A stretch of DNA of 64,000 bases from Jiella sonneratiae (GTDB taxonomy: Bacteria; Pseudomonadota; Alphaproteobacteria; Rhizobiales; Rhizobiaceae), in contig NZ_JAFMPY010000013.1 of the NCBI RefSeq assembly GCF_017353515.1, forward strand, positions 107,071 to 171,070, given 5' to 3'. Below, piece after piece: positions 63,837-64,000 of this stretch (positions within the stretch are counted from its first letter, which is position 1; the number at the start of each line of letters is the position of its first letter). The translations under genes were made by a program, and so were the position numbers. The notes beneath the pieces were generated by a model that made no database searches, was not told the DNA's origin, and was given only the letters and a program-made list of their open reading frames with translations.

Positions 63837-64000
63837 ATGGCGTTCAGTCCCGAGCCGCTGACGATCGATGAGCTTGAACGGCGATTTCGCGACGCCGCCG
63901 ACGTCGTCGAGCGCAACCATTTCCAGACGATCCTGCTTCTGGCGAAGGGTCGATCGCGGGCAGAGGTGGCGGAGATCCTGGCCTTTTCGGAACGCTGGGT
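63837..64000 (+). CDS. IS630-family transposase, cut by window end
   Basis: ATG 63837 follows GAAGGAGG. The 54 codons present contain the N-terminal helix-turn-helix of IS630-type transposases: F-Q-T-I-L-L-L-A-K-G-R-S-R-A-E-V-A-E-I-L, then S-E-R-W-V. The DDE domain lies beyond the window. The left end of the element probably lies near 63750, at a TA target inside the glycosyltransferase gene. Confidence 0.8.
   Translation, partial: MAFSPEPLTIDELERRFRDAADVVERNHFQTILLLAKGRSRAEVAEILAFSERW

Overview
The window is high-GC DNA from an alphaproteobacterium, most likely of the order Hyphomicrobiales (Rhizobiales). The evidence is the gene set and its arrangement: dnaX-ybaB-recR, phaR divergent from phaAB, a ccmCDG block, a small SRP RNA, a cobalamin-dependent metH preceded by a SahR-like palindrome, the AcdR/AcdS pair, a ytfQRT-yjfF sugar ABC operon, and rhizobial-type palindromic intergenic repeats. 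The genus cannot be fixed from the sequence alone.

Layout. 0-6.1 kb: a partial PLP enzyme, a membrane diguanylate cyclase, a double-hairpin repeat, tam, ccmC-ccmD-ccmG, a parD-parE toxin-antitoxin pair and a Nudix hydrolase. 6.3-20.5 kb: a 14.2-kb integrated element bounded by an 18-bp direct repeat, one copy of which is the 3' end of an intact tRNA-Ser(GGA). It carries a tyrosine integrase, an MmeI-like restriction-modification fusion enzyme, an unassigned divergent protein, a Bro-N antirepressor broken by a stop codon, a small lipoprotein, a serine recombinase, a large podovirus-like virion protein, an HNH-like protein, a DEAD-like helicase and an RNase HI. 21.2-27.2 kb: a sugar-acid locus with a LacI-type repressor, gluconokinase, a TRAP transporter (DctP/Q/M) and an enolase-superfamily enzyme. 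27.3-31.0 kb: ACC deaminase with its Lrp-type regulator, ferredoxin-NADP reductase, and two overlapping genes of which one is HEPN-like. 31.1-34.9 kb: metH. 35.2-40.8 kb: a ytfQRT-yjfF importer with a GntR/FCD regulator at the end of the operon. 41-44 kb: an EEP-family phosphohydrolase, AMP nucleosidase and a small exported protein. 44.3-45.9 kb: SRP RNA, a HIT protein and NudC. 46-49.3 kb: PHB synthesis (phaR, phaA, phaB). 49.5-53.7 kb: a PepSY protein, dnaX, ybaB and recR. 53.9-56.2 kb: tRNA-Ala(GGC) and a serine-protease-like/Sel1 fusion.

56.3-64 kb is rearranged DNA. It has an IS5-type remnant, an intact orphan isochorismate synthase, and on the other strand an iron-siderophore operon that has lost both ends: a TonB receptor without its N-terminus, a FecB-like binding protein, a siderophore-interacting reductase and a fragment of the ATPase. 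Beyond lie two pieces of a family 2 glycosyltransferase, a second copy of the double-hairpin repeat in inverted orientation, and the start of an IS630-family transposase.

Functional links. Gluconokinase, the TRAP transporter and the enolase-family enzyme probably handle a sugar acid under the LacI-type repressor, which has a matching operator just upstream of gntK. The integrated element looks like a reduced prophage or satellite that kept a defence enzyme and a few replication and virion genes. The best candidates for new biology are this element with its unassigned proteins, the HEPN-like gene pair, and the protease-Sel1 fusion.
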